Notes: generated by a model not told the origin, from the sequence alone. 64,000 nucleotides of DNA from Rhodobacter sp. 24-YEA-8 (GCF_900105075.1 NZ_FNSK01000005.1:62001-126000), one strand, 5' to 3'. Shown: positions 26,257-35,466, counted from the first letter of the stretch. Translations and numbers: made by a program.

Positions 26257-27819
26257 ATGACGAAAGCGCAAACCGGGGCTGAAGCATTGGTCCGCTCGCT
26301 GATTTCCGGCGGGATCACCACCTGTTTCGCCAATCCGGGCACCAGCGAGATGCATTTCGTCGCGGCACTGGACCGGATACCAGGTATCCGTTGCGTGCTG
26401 GGTTTGCAGGAAAATACCGTGACCGGCATGGCCGACGGCTATTACCGGGTTCTGGGTCGCCCGGCGGCAACGCTTTTGCATTGCGGGCCGGGCCTGGCCA
26501 ACGGGATCGCAAATCTCCACAATGCCCGCCGCGCCGAAAGCGGCATCGTCAATATTACCGGTGATCATGCCCTGGCGCATGTGGCCTATGACAGCCCGCT
26601 GACCACCGATATCGCGGCGCTGGCCGGGGCCAGCTCGGACTGGTTCCATATCGGCACAGCGCCGGAGGCGATCGGAACCGACGCTGCCCATTCCATCGCC
26701 GCCGCAGGCACCGGGGCCGGTCATGGCCGTGTGGCGACCCTGGTTCTGCCCGCTGATGTCTCCTGGAGCGAGGGCGGCGAAGCTGCGGCAGCGCCGGAAC
26801 GGTCGCCTCTCGTTGCACCGGAGCCCGCGGTGATCCGCGAGGCCGCCGCCGCGCTGCGCGGGCAGGAAAAGACGGTGATTGTCCTTGGGACTGCGGGCCT
26901 GACCCGTGCTGCCCACCCGCTGATCGCGGCGATTGCAGCCGCAACCGGGGCCGAAATCAAATCCAGCGGCATGGTTGCGGTGCAGCCGCGCGGGCGCGAT
27001 GCGCTGGATATCCAGCCGGTGCCCTATCCGGTCGATCTCGCGCTGGCCGCACTTGCGCCCTTCACCCGGGTCATCACGGTCGGATGCCCATTGCCAACCG
27101 CCTTCTTTCTTTATCCCGGCAGGCCCAGCCTCGTGACACGGGACGGCGCGCAGCATATCGCGCTATCGGGGCGCGATGATGATGCCCAGGCAGCGCTGGA
27201 GGCGCTGGCGGCGGAACTCGGTGTGCCGGTTCTGCCGCTGCCTGTCCGACCTGTCAGCGCGTTCACAGAACCCGAGGGCGAGATCACCGCCGAAGGCTTT
27301 GCCGAGACGGTTTGCGGGCTGATCCCCGCCAATGCGATTGTGGTGAACGAGGCACTGACGCTTGGCACCGGTTTTCCGGCACGGGCAGGGCGCACCGAGC
27401 CCTGTGACTGGCTTCATATCACCGGTGGCGCCATCGGTGGCGGCCTTCCGGTTGCCACCGGCGCGGCAGTGGCCGCCCCAGGGCGCCGGGTGATCACTTT
27501 GCAGGCCGATGGCTCTGCAGCCTATACGATGCAGGCGCTCTGGACTCAGGCGCGCGAGGGGCTGGATTGCCTGACGCTGATCCTCAACAACCGCAGCTAT
27601 GCGATCCTTGTCGGCGAATATGCCAAAGTCGGCGCGGATCCCGGACCGACGGCGATGGATATGCTTTCGCTTGATCGGCCCGCGATTGACTGGGTCGGGC
27701 TTGCCGCTTCGCTTGGCGTTGCGGGCGAGGCGGTGACGACGCTGGGCGACTTGCGTGCTGCGATGCAGGGCGCGCTTGGGCGCAGGGGGCCGTACCTGAT
27801 TGATGTCCGCTTTGCCTGA
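26257..27819 (+). CDS. ThDP-dependent enzyme, acetolactate synthase / benzoylformate decarboxylase-like (520 aa)
   Basis: I chose ATG 26257, which has AGAGGA eight bases upstream. The N-terminal ThDP pyrimidine domain shows 'GGITTCFANPGTSEMHF' and the catalytic Glu in 'GLQENTVTGMADGYYR'. The central domain covers about residues 190-330. The C-terminal pyrophosphate domain has 'LQADGSAAYTMQALWTQARE' ending in 'LILNNRSY', the metal-binding DG...NN motif. The family decarboxylates 2-oxo acids, releasing aldehydes or forming carboligation products. With an aldehyde dehydrogenase in the next operon, a 2-oxo acid to aldehyde to acid step is plausible. The true substrate is unknown, and automatic annotation would call it 'acetolactate synthase large subunit'; there is no small subunit gene here, so a role in valine synthesis is unlikely. 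Confidence 0.75.
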   Translation: MTKAQTGAEALVRSLISGGITTCFANPGTSEMHFVAALDRIPGIRCVLGLQENTVTGMADGYYRVLGRPAATLLHCGPGLANGIANLHNARRAESGIVNITGDHALAHVAYDSPLTTDIAALAGASSDWFHIGTAPEAIGTDAAHSIAAAGTGAGHGRVATLVLPADVSWSEGGEAAAAPERSPLVAPEPAVIREAAAALRGQEKTVIVLGTAGLTRAAHPLIAAIAAATGAEIKSSGMVAVQPRGRDALDIQPVPYPVDLALAALAPFTRVITVGCPLPTAFFLYPGRPSLVTRDGAQHIALSGRDDDAQAALEALAAELGVPVLPLPVRPVSAFTEPEGEITAEGFAETVCGLIPANAIVVNEALTLGTGFPARAGRTEPCDWLHITGGAIGGGLPVATGAAVAAPGRRVITLQADGSAAYTMQALWTQAREGLDCLTLILNNRSYAILVGEYAKVGADPGPTAMDMLSLDRPAIDWVGLAASLGVAGEAVTTLGDLRAAMQGALGRRGPYLIDVRFA

Positions 27820-27923
27820 TGGTTGCGGAAGGGAACTGGCACAGACGGCGGCAGAGGGGTAATCACGAAGCCCTCGCCTCCCGTCACCGGGGGCAGCAGG
27901 TCTGATGCAGGTAAGGAGAGGTC

Positions 27924-29678
27924 ATGCCCGTTGAGACCAACAGCGCCGCAAAGTTCCGCAACCTCTCGCGGATTGCGCGGCTGATCCAGGACAGTCACGA
28001 TCCCGATGAACTGCTGGTCCGGCTGGTTGAAGGGGTCTGCCTTAACTCGATCTGGAATTTCAGCAGCATCCAGGTGCTTGATCAGGACAGCGGTAAGACC
28101 ATCCCGATCATCCGCTATAATCCGTTCAAGACCGATACGCGGGCCCCACCCGATTCATGGGACGCCGCCGACAGCCCGATCCTCTCGGTTGTCGAGACAG
28201 GCCGCCCTGTCGTCATCCGCGATGCGGCAGAGCAGGATCGCTATTGCGGGTTTCGTGATGATGCGAGGCAGCGGGGCTATCACACAGTTGCCTTCTTCCC
28301 GCTGAAATTTCCCGACCGCCAGGGCCGGGCACTGGCCTTCACGGTGATCTCGCATCAGATCATTGATGTCGATGACGAAGAGCTGGCCTATCTGCAATGC
28401 CTTGCCGATCTGGCTGATATCGCCGTGCGCCAGATGCTCCGGCTTGCCGAAGAAAAAGAGGCCACCGGCAAATCGCGCCAGATCCTGCGCAATCTCACGA
28501 CAGCGCTGGCCGGGTCGCTGAATATCGGCATGTCCTCGGGGATTTTCCCGCTTCTTGGCAAGCTGATCCCGACACGCTGGTTCGCGATTGACCTGACCAC
28601 CGGCAGCCTGCTTTGCGATGAGACGACGCTTGGAGCAGAACCGTCCGAGGCGTTGCGCCAGGATCTGCCGGCGCTGATGCGGCTGGCGCGGCAATCCACG
28701 TCCCGTAAGGACAGCGCGGATGTGTCCTTCCGGCTGGGGTCCGATGAGGTTCGGCTGCGGGTTCAGGGGCTTGCCATTGATGGCGAGAATGTCGGCGCCC
28801 TGTTCCTTATTGCGCCTGAGCAGGTGGGAGCGCAGGAATGGGTTTCGGTCGAGGCTGCGCATCTGGCCCTGTCTACGCTGATCCTGCGCAATCATATGGC
28901 CTTTCGCAGCCGCAGCCTGGTCGAGCGGCGGGCCTTGCAGCAGCTTGTCTCCGGCTCGGGCGATATGACCGAATTGTTGGCCGAGTTCCGACTTTTGGGC
29001 ATTACCCCGGAGGATCCGCGCCGGGTGCTCATGATGCAGGCCTCGGAAGGCGGGTTGCCCGGTGATATGCACAGCTTCATCCTGCGTAAGGTCGAAGCGA
29101 TGTGCGGCGCCTCGCTTTCGCTGATGGAGGGCAACCGTCTCGGCCTGCTGGTGCCGGAACATCCTGGGCTGAGCGATGAAAAGGCGCGGGCCGCACTGCT
29201 CCGCCAGTTACAACCCGCCTGGCACCGGCCGCTTTCGCTGACCCTGTCAGAACCGATGACGCGGCTGGGCGATTATGCCGATGCCTGGGCCGGCTGCCGC
29301 CGCGTGCTGGATGTGGGCCTTGCGATGAAGGCCGAAGGCTGGATCAGCGGCGGCAAGATCGGTTACTTTCCCCGCCTGATGGCCAGCCTGCCCGAAACCG
29401 TCGCCGAGGCCTTCCTTGCCCGCACCATCGAGCCGCTGCTGGATGGCGGCTCCGAGAAAGGCCGCACCGCTCTTCTGACGCTGGGCACCTGGCTTTCGAC
29501 GGGGCGGCGCTTGCAGGAAACGGCGGATCAGCTGGGCATCCATGTCTCGACCCTGCGCTACCGGCTGGAGCGGTTCACCGAACGCTATGGCATTGATTTT
29601 GAAGACAGCGAGACCTGTTTCGATCTGGAAATCGCGATCCGCCTCTATCATCTGCGCCATTCCTATCAAAAGCAGTAA
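27924..29678 (+). CDS. GAF-domain PucR/CdaR-type transcriptional regulator (584 aa)
   Basis: There is an excellent ribosome site AAGGAG five bases before the ATG. The N-terminal about 170 residues form a GAF domain ('DDEELAYLQCLADLADIAVRQM' at its end), which in this family binds a small effector. The middle region resembles the CdaR/GGDEF-like section of PucR regulators. The C-terminus has the PucR helix-turn-helix 'RRLQETADQLGIHVSTLRYR' followed by 'LERFTERYGIDFEDSETCFD'. It lies between the ThDP enzyme and the monooxygenase operon. It is therefore the likely pathway-specific activator, responding to the substrate or an intermediate (inference). Confidence 0.8.
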   Translation: MPVETNSAAKFRNLSRIARLIQDSHDPDELLVRLVEGVCLNSIWNFSSIQVLDQDSGKTIPIIRYNPFKTDTRAPPDSWDAADSPILSVVETGRPVVIRDAAEQDRYCGFRDDARQRGYHTVAFFPLKFPDRQGRALAFTVISHQIIDVDDEELAYLQCLADLADIAVRQMLRLAEEKEATGKSRQILRNLTTALAGSLNIGMSSGIFPLLGKLIPTRWFAIDLTTGSLLCDETTLGAEPSEALRQDLPALMRLARQSTSRKDSADVSFRLGSDEVRLRVQGLAIDGENVGALFLIAPEQVGAQEWVSVEAAHLALSTLILRNHMAFRSRSLVERRALQQLVSGSGDMTELLAEFRLLGITPEDPRRVLMMQASEGGLPGDMHSFILRKVEAMCGASLSLMEGNRLGLLVPEHPGLSDEKARAALLRQLQPAWHRPLSLTLSEPMTRLGDYADAWAGCRRVLDVGLAMKAEGWISGGKIGYFPRLMASLPETVAEAFLARTIEPLLDGGSEKGRTALLTLGTWLSTGRRLQETADQLGIHVSTLRYRLERFTERYGIDFEDSETCFDLEIAIRLYHLRHSYQKQ

Positions 29679-29771
29679 TTTTTTCTGCCGCCTTTAACCG
29701 TCTCATTGGAAGCTGGGGCGGAAGGGGGATTGCTAAGCTTCATCCGGGATAAATGATATTCGGATGCAGCG

Positions 29772-30809
29772 GTGTCTTCAGCTCTCTCAACGCATGCCAC
29801 GCCACAGACTCCTCAGGGGGGGGTGGATGAGGCGGCGCTCGCCCGAAAAAAGGCGCTGCGCCAGGCGTTCAGCGCTTTTGCGACCGGTGTAACCGTCGTC
29901 ACCGCGCGCGATGCCGGGGGCCGACCGGTCGGGTTCACCGCCAATTCCTTCACCTCGGTCTCGCTCGACCCACCACTTTTGCTGGTCTGTCCGGGCAAGA
30001 CCTCATCGAATTTCGCGACCTTCAGCATGGCAGACCATTTCGCGGTCAATATCCTGAGCGCCGGGCAGCAAGAGGTGTCGCACCGTTTCGCAACCCCCGT
30101 CACCAACCGTTTCGCAGGGTTGGCCTGGCATGCGGGTCCGGAAGGCCTGCCGCTGATCGACGGCGCGGCGGCGACCTTCGCCTGCGTGCGTCACCAGCTG
30201 GTCGATGCCGGGGATCATGTGATCCTGATCGGTGAGGTGCTGGACAGCATGACGACCGGCGCCGAGCCGCTGGTCTTCTCGCGGGGGCGTTACCGCGAAC
30301 TGGCGTCAACGATGCCCGAAGGCGGTATCCGCGTCGGCGTCGTGGCGCTGCATGAGGGGCGGGTGCTGCTGCGGCGCACGGCCGAGGGCACCTGGGAACT
30401 CCCACTCGGTCCAGTGCAGCCGCTGTTCGGTCATGCCCGCAATGGCTGCGAAACCGAGCTGGCAAAAGCCGGTGCTGCGGTCACGATAACCCATCCCTAT
30501 TCGATCTATGACGATGGTGAAAAGGGCGAGAGCCGTTTCTTTTTTATGGCCGAACTGGAGCCTTTCGCGGCTCTGCCCGCCGATATGGCCCTTTTCGCGC
30601 CGGATGATCTGCCGCCTGACCTGACCCGCGATCCTGGAATGCGAGATGTGCTGCTGCGCCATGGGCGCGAGCACCGGAAGGGCCGCTACGGTGTCTATGT
30701 CGCCCGGGGTCAGGCCCCGGGCAGTGTCTCGCATATGACCGGCGGCTCGGAGCGCTGGCCCGATATTTTCCAGCCCGACAGCTATCTGAGAGAGGGGATG
30801 CCGAAATGA
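29772..30809 (+). CDS. Flavin reductase with degenerate Nudix-like C-terminal domain (345 aa)
   Basis: The start is GTG 29772. Residues of about 25-180 match the small flavin reductase domain ('AFATGVTVVTARDAGGRPVG', 'FTANSFTSVSLDPPLLLVC', 'HFAVNILSAGQ'), which supplies reduced FMN or FAD to a partner monooxygenase, here most likely the luciferase-like enzyme encoded two genes on. Usual family members end near residue 170-180. This one carries about 165 more residues ('GVVALHEGRVLLRRTAEGTW', 'ELPLGPV', 'CETELAKAG') that look like a Nudix hydrolase fold. The catalytic REUxEE glutamates are not conserved, so it is likely a binding or regulatory domain. The last codons overlap the aldehyde dehydrogenase gene. 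Confidence 0.8.
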   Translation: MSSALSTHATPQTPQGGVDEAALARKKALRQAFSAFATGVTVVTARDAGGRPVGFTANSFTSVSLDPPLLLVCPGKTSSNFATFSMADHFAVNILSAGQQEVSHRFATPVTNRFAGLAWHAGPEGLPLIDGAAATFACVRHQLVDAGDHVILIGEVLDSMTTGAEPLVFSRGRYRELASTMPEGGIRVGVVALHEGRVLLRRTAEGTWELPLGPVQPLFGHARNGCETELAKAGAAVTITHPYSIYDDGEKGESRFFFMAELEPFAALPADMALFAPDDLPPDLTRDPGMRDVLLRHGREHRKGRYGVYVARGQAPGSVSHMTGGSERWPDIFQPDSYLREGMPK

Positions 30810-32314
30810 CCATATTCACGCCAGAGGCGCTGGAGGGGAGCCGCCTGCCGATCTTCGTGGCCGGAGAATTCCGGGCTTCGCAGGGGCAGCCGATTGCCTG
30901 CTTCGACCCCGCGACCGGTGAGGAATGGTGTTCGATTTCCGATGCGACTGAGACCGAGGTGGATGCCGCAGTCGAGGCCGCCCGCACTGCGATGCGCGAT
31001 CCCGCCTGGCGCGACATTTCGCAATCTGATCGGGGAATTATGATCGGGCGGCTGGCCGATCTGGTGGCCCGCGATGTCGAGCGGCTCTCGCAGCTTGAGA
31101 CAAAGGACAATGGCAAGATCCTGCGTGAGATGCGGGCGCTGACCCAGGCCGTCTCGGTTGGGCTGCGCTATTTCGCAGGGATGGCGGACAAGGTTCAGGG
31201 CACCACGATCCCGGTCAACAAGCCTGATATGCTGAACTTTACGCTGCGCGAGCCGGTGGGGGTGATCGGGGCCATTGTGCCGTGGAACTCGCCTTTGTTG
31301 CTGCTCAACCGCTGCATGGCGCCGGCGCTGGCAATGGGCAATGCGCTGGTGGTGAAGCCCTCGGAACATGCCTCGGCCGCGGTACTGGCGCTGGCCGAAC
31401 TCGTGGCCGAGGCGGGGTTTCCGCCTGGTGTGTTCAACGTGGTGACCGGCTACGGCGCGACCGTAGGCGACGCCATCGTGCGCCATCCCGGCGTCAATAA
31501 GATCGACTTTACCGGCGGCACCGCGACCGGGCGTCTGATCGCGGGAGCGGCGGGGCAGAACCTGAAACCCGCGATGCTGGAACTGGGCGGCAAATCCCCG
31601 CATATCGTCTGCGAGGATGCAGATCTGGATCGCGCGGTGAACGGGGTGATCTCGGGCATTTTCGCGGCTGGTGGCCAGACTTGCGTCGCCGGATCGCGGG
31701 CGTTTGTCCATGAAAGCATCTATGACGAGGTGATCGACCGCCTTGTCCAGCGCACCAAAGAAATCCGCGTCGGCGCGCCTACGGATGAGGCCACCCAGCT
31801 TGGCCCGCTGGCGCTCTGGGCGCAGGTCGGCAAGGTCGGCAGCTTTATCGAAAGCGGCAAGGCCGAGGGCGCCTCGCTGGTTGCGGGCGGCGGCCGGCCC
31901 GAGGGGCTCGGGAACGGCTGGTATGTCGAGCCCACCGTTTTCGCCAATGTCACCAATGACATGAAGCTTGCACGCGAAGAGATCTTCGGCCCGGTACTGG
32001 GGGTGCTGAAATTCCGCGATGATGCCGAAATGATCGAACTGGCGAACGACACCGCCTATGGCCTCGCCTCGGGGATCTGGACCAACGACATGAATCGCGC
32101 GCTGAAATTCATGCGCCGGATCGAGGCGGGTATGGTCTGGATCAACACCTATCGCAGCCCTTCGATCATGTCGCCTTCGGGCGGGTTCCGGGACTCGGGC
32201 TATGGCAAGCATAACGGTTTTGCCGCCATCGAGGAATTCAGCCGGATCAAGACAGTTGTCATCGACTATTCGGGCCAGACTCAGGATGCCTTTGTCATGC
32301 GCGTCGCGAAATAA
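30806..32314 (+). CDS. NAD(P)-dependent aldehyde dehydrogenase (502 aa)
   Basis: The gene overlaps the flavin reductase gene by four bases (ATGA). It is a full-length aldehyde dehydrogenase with 'GVIGAIVPWNSPLLLLNRC', the cofactor region 'VVKPSEHAS', the catalytic Glu in 'MLELGGKSPH', nucleophile Cys 293 in 'GGQTCVAGSRAF', and 'EEIFGPVLGV' near the C-terminus. It oxidises an aldehyde to the carboxylic acid. The aldehyde might come from the ThDP enzyme or from the monooxygenase/hydrolase steps. The substrate cannot be named from the sequence. Confidence 0.9.
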   Translation: MTIFTPEALEGSRLPIFVAGEFRASQGQPIACFDPATGEEWCSISDATETEVDAAVEAARTAMRDPAWRDISQSDRGIMIGRLADLVARDVERLSQLETKDNGKILREMRALTQAVSVGLRYFAGMADKVQGTTIPVNKPDMLNFTLREPVGVIGAIVPWNSPLLLLNRCMAPALAMGNALVVKPSEHASAAVLALAELVAEAGFPPGVFNVVTGYGATVGDAIVRHPGVNKIDFTGGTATGRLIAGAAGQNLKPAMLELGGKSPHIVCEDADLDRAVNGVISGIFAAGGQTCVAGSRAFVHESIYDEVIDRLVQRTKEIRVGAPTDEATQLGPLALWAQVGKVGSFIESGKAEGASLVAGGGRPEGLGNGWYVEPTVFANVTNDMKLAREEIFGPVLGVLKFRDDAEMIELANDTAYGLASGIWTNDMNRALKFMRRIEAGMVWINTYRSPSIMSPSGGFRDSGYGKHNGFAAIEEFSRIKTVVIDYSGQTQDAFVMRVAK

Positions 32315-32326
32315 GGAGCGGAAAAG

Positions 32327-33385
32327 ATGAGATTTTCTCTCGCGCTGAATTATGGGCGTTTCGATGAGTCCATGGCGATGGATGTGGTGGCGAAAGACGC
32401 GCTGGATCTGGTGAAGATCGCCGATCAGGGCGGTTTCGACACGGTCTGGACCGCCGAGCATCACACGATTGAGGTGACCGCCTCGCCCAATCCGTTCCAG
32501 ATCCTGACCCATTGGGGGGCACATACCCGGCGGATCCGGCTCGGGACCGGCGTGATCTCTGCGCCCTATTGGAATCCGATCCGGCTGGCGGGTGAGGCCG
32601 GGCTTTGCGATGTGATCACCGGCGGGCGGCTGGAGCTCGGCTTCGGGCGCGGCTCTTATCAGTATGAATTCGACCGTATGGCAGGCGGAATGCCGCAAGA
32701 AGAAGGCGGGCGCTATATGCGCGAGCTGATCCCGGCGGTGAAAGCGCTGTGGCAGGGCGATTACGAACATCAGGGCGAGATCTGGAATTTCCCCGCCACG
32801 ACCGCGGCGCCCAAGCCTTTGCAAAAGGAAATCCCGATGTGGATCGCCGCGCGCGATCCGGCCTCGCATGATTTCGCCGTGGCGAATGGATGTTCGGTTA
32901 TGTCCACCGCGCTGCGCCGGTCTTTTGCCGAGGTCGAGGTGCTGGAAGCCCGTTTCCAGGCCGCGATGCAGGCCCATAAGGCGACCGGGCTGAACCATGC
33001 CAATATGCGACTAGGCTGTGTCTGGGAGGATAAGGCCACCCGTGACATCGCGGTGCATTCGATGATCAATTACGGGCGCGGGTTCGAGAACCTGTTCAAA
33101 AACATCGCCACGGTGAGGAACGGCTTCCCCGACCTGGTCGATTTCGACACCGTCGCCAACCGCGATGAATTTCAGCCAGAAAACCTGTGTGAAAACATGA
33201 TGTTCGGCACGGTTGACGAGGTGATTGCGAAACTGGAACGCTACCAGGCGGCGGGCATCCGGCATTTCATGTTCGGCACCAGCTTTGGCCTGCCCCATAA
33301 TGTCGCCCGCCGCTCGGTCGAGCTGTTCTGCGACCGCGTGATCCCGCATTTTCGCGCGAAAACCGCAGCGCCTGAGGCGGTCTGA
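32327..33385 (+). CDS. Luciferase-like (LLM) flavin-dependent monooxygenase (352 aa)
   Basis: A typical bacterial-luciferase-like TIM barrel: 'GFDTVWTAEHH' early, 'RIRLGTGVISAPYWNPIRLA', the flavin-region motif 'GRLELGFGRGSYQYEF', and 'AAGIRHFMFGTSFGLPHNV' at the end. Such enzymes use reduced FMN and oxygen to hydroxylate or cleave a substrate and need a reductase, which is encoded two genes upstream. A good GGAG ribosome site precedes the ATG, and the stop overlaps the hydrolase start (TGATG). It is the probable key oxygenase of the pathway. Confidence 0.85.
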   Translation: MRFSLALNYGRFDESMAMDVVAKDALDLVKIADQGGFDTVWTAEHHTIEVTASPNPFQILTHWGAHTRRIRLGTGVISAPYWNPIRLAGEAGLCDVITGGRLELGFGRGSYQYEFDRMAGGMPQEEGGRYMRELIPAVKALWQGDYEHQGEIWNFPATTAAPKPLQKEIPMWIAARDPASHDFAVANGCSVMSTALRRSFAEVEVLEARFQAAMQAHKATGLNHANMRLGCVWEDKATRDIAVHSMINYGRGFENLFKNIATVRNGFPDLVDFDTVANRDEFQPENLCENMMFGTVDEVIAKLERYQAAGIRHFMFGTSFGLPHNVARRSVELFCDRVIPHFRAKTAAPEAV

Positions 33386-34194
33386 TGCCCGACTTCGAAC
33401 ACAAGGGCTGTCGCCTGCGCTATGAGGAGACGGGCGAGGGCCGCGCGATGGTTTTCGTGCATGGCGTCGGGTCAACGCTTGAGGCCTGGGATCCGGTTCT
33501 GCCGCATATGCCGCCGGGCCGTCACATCCGCCTCGACCTGCGGGGGCATGGCGCATCGGGCCGGGCGCCGGGGCCTTACAGCCTTGAGCTGATGGCGGGC
33601 GACGTGCTGGCGCTGATCAACCATCTCGGGCTTGATCAGGTGGCGCTGTTCGGCTTCTCGCTGGGCGGGCTTCTCGCGCAGCAGCTCGCGATCCACCAGC
33701 CGGAGCGGCTTTCCGCCCTGGCGCTGATCTCGACTGTCGCGGGCCGTGACGAAGGCGAGCGGGCACGGGTTGAAGAGCGTCTTGCGACGCTGGAGAGGGA
33801 CGGGCCGCTGACCCATCTTACCAATGCGGTGGAGCGCTGGTTCACGCCGGAGTTTCTGGCGAAGAACCCCGATGCGATTTCCGCGCGGCGGGCCAAGGCG
33901 CTGGAGAATGATCCGGCCTGTTATATGGCTGCCTACCGAGTGCTGGCGCACTCGGATCTGGCCGGGGATCTGCACCGTATCACCACACCAACGCTGGTGA
34001 TGACCGGCGAGGCCGATATCGGATCGACTCCGCGCATGTCGCGGCTGATGCACGATCAGATCCGCGGATCTGACCTGGCGATCCTGCCGGGGCTGAAGCA
34101 TTCGATCCTGCTTGAGGCCCCTGGGCTTGTTGCGCGCCATCTGGGCGCCTTGTTGACGAAGACTATAGAGAAGACCGCAGAGGGATGGAAATGA
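33385..34194 (+). CDS. Alpha/beta-fold hydrolase (269 aa)
   Basis: A compact alpha/beta hydrolase with oxyanion region 'FVHGVGSTLEAWDPV', nucleophile Ser 92 in 'FGFSLGGLLAQQLA', the acid-site region 'TLVMTGEADIGSTPRMS', and the catalytic His in 'GLKHSILLEAPG'. Its closest general resemblance is to 3-oxoadipate enol-lactonase-type hydrolases, which open lactones or esters. Following an LLM monooxygenase, it could hydrolyse an ester, lactone or C-C bond produced by oxygenation. It is translationally coupled on both sides. Confidence 0.85.
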   Translation: MPDFEHKGCRLRYEETGEGRAMVFVHGVGSTLEAWDPVLPHMPPGRHIRLDLRGHGASGRAPGPYSLELMAGDVLALINHLGLDQVALFGFSLGGLLAQQLAIHQPERLSALALISTVAGRDEGERARVEERLATLERDGPLTHLTNAVERWFTPEFLAKNPDAISARRAKALENDPACYMAAYRVLAHSDLAGDLHRITTPTLVMTGEADIGSTPRMSRLMHDQIRGSDLAILPGLKHSILLEAPGLVARHLGALLTKTIEKTAEGWK

Positions 34195-34784
34195 AACCGG
34201 AAATTCGCAAATATGTCGCTTATGTCGAGGATACGCTGATCGAGGGCGGCAAAGAGGCGGGGAAGCCCCTGCGCATCGCCGCAGTGGCGGCGGTTCTGAA
34301 AAATCCCTGGGCGGGCCGTGGTTTCGTCGAGGATCTGCGCCCGGAAATCCTTGCCTTCGCGCCACTTCTGGGCCGCGAGATGGTCGGGCGCCTGATGCCG
34401 CTGGTCGGCGGTGGCGGGAATGTCGAGGCTTTCGGCAAATGCGCGATTGTCGGCACCAATGGCGAGATCGAGCATGGCTCGGCGCTGATCCACACGCTGC
34501 GCTTTGGCAACTTCCTGCGCGATGCGGTGAATTCGACCGAATTTATCTCTTTCACCAATAAGCGCGGCGGGCCGGGCAATCCGGTGACTTTTCCGCTGAA
34601 ACACATCACCAAAGGCGGCGCGCGCTCGCATTTCCTGACGGCGGAATTCTCGATCTTGGATGCGCCCGGCCCCGATGAGATTGTAATCGCCATCGGTGTC
34701 GCGGATGGCGGGCGACCCCATGCGCGAATCGGCGACCGGTTCAGCGATATGGAAGAACTGGCCTGCGAGACCGAGGTAAAGTGA
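34191..34784 (+). CDS. DUF1185 ('amino acid synthesis') family protein (197 aa)
   Basis: I chose ATG 34191, which has GAGGG six bases upstream and overlaps the hydrolase stop; ATG 34185 is too close to that ribosome site. The sequence matches DUF1185 ('DTLIEGGKEAGKPLRIAAVA', 'NPWAGRGFVEDL', 'VGTNGEIEHGSALIHTLRFG', 'GARSHFLTAEF'). The family is often labelled 'amino acid synthesis' without a demonstrated reaction. It is soluble, with no signal peptide. Its repeated occurrence in LLM-monooxygenase operons would mark it as a pathway enzyme; here that is inference from coupling. Confidence 0.75.
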   Translation: MKPEIRKYVAYVEDTLIEGGKEAGKPLRIAAVAAVLKNPWAGRGFVEDLRPEILAFAPLLGREMVGRLMPLVGGGGNVEAFGKCAIVGTNGEIEHGSALIHTLRFGNFLRDAVNSTEFISFTNKRGGPGNPVTFPLKHITKGGARSHFLTAEFSILDAPGPDEIVIAIGVADGGRPHARIGDRFSDMEELACETEVK

Positions 34785-34806
34785 CGGCCTGATCTGCCCG
34801 CCCCGA

Positions 34807-35466
34807 TCATTCTGATATGGCAAGCCGGGAAAGATACTCCTGGCTAGTCATCACCTCGCCATGGTTGCGGGCAAAGGCCTTCAATGCGGCTGCCGCGCCC
34901 TGGCGATCATCGGAAGAGACGGCGTCAGAAAGGATCGTCACCGGCCAGCCAAAATGGACGGCATGGCGGGCGGTGTCTTCGACACACATCTCGGTGATAG
35001 TGCCGGCCACGACCAGGCTGTCGGCCCCGCTGGCCCGCAGCTGCGCCTCCAGATCGGTTTCGTGAAACCCGCTGAACCAGGCTTTGTCGACGACGATCTC
35101 GCCCGGCAGAGGCTTCAGCGCGTCTATCATGTCGGCGCAGTCTATCGCCTCAGGCAGACCCGGATAATGCCGCAGAAACCCGGGGCGGCAGGCGTTGAGC
35201 GGTGGCTCCAGCAGGTTCAGCCAGGGCCGTTGTGCGGCGAGGTGCCGGTAGCGGGGCGAAGCGATATAGCGGGTAAAGGCGACCGGGTGTTTCGCGGCCC
35301 GAAACCCGGCCAGCAGCTGCGAAAGGACAGGAACGGTTGCAGCTGCGGTCTTCACCTTCATCGGTGCACCGTCCAAAACAAAGTCGTTCTGCATGTCGAT
35401 GACCAGAAGTGCCGGGGTCGCGAATGCAGGAGACATGAAGATAGGGGTCATGCTGGTGGGGCCCAT
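34807..35466 (-). CDS. Isochorismatase-like cysteine hydrolase (about 219 aa)
   Basis: It has the Asp-Lys-Cys triad of the family: 'LLVIDMQNDFVLDGAP', 'VVDKAWFSGFHETDL' and 'ITEMCVEDTARHA'. Members hydrolyse amides, N-carbamoyl compounds or isochorismate. The gene converges on DUF1185. Start is uncertain, with in-frame candidates at 35517 (TTG), 35466, 35451 and 35436; none has a strong ribosome site, and I use ATG 35466. In context, a final deamidation or decarbamoylation releasing ammonia fits a nitrogen-compound pathway (inference). Confidence 0.8.
   Translation of the reverse strand: MGPTSMTPIFMSPAFATPALLVIDMQNDFVLDGAPMKVKTAAATVPVLSQLLAGFRAAKHPVAFTRYIASPRYRHLAAQRPWLNLLEPPLNACRPGFLRHYPGLPEAIDCADMIDALKPLPGEIVVDKAWFSGFHETDLEAQLRASGADSLVVAGTITEMCVEDTARHAVHFGWPVTILSDAVSSDDRQGAAAALKAFARNHGEVMTSQEYLSRLAISE

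Noticed and set aside
26257..27819. Annotation as biosynthetic acetolactate synthase
   Set aside because: There is no small regulatory subunit and no branched-chain amino acid genes nearby; the context is catabolic.
29710..29745. Sigma54-like GG-N10-GC element before the flavin reductase
   Set aside because: Only partial agreement with the -24/-12 consensus, and the nearby PucR-type regulator is not a sigma54 activator.
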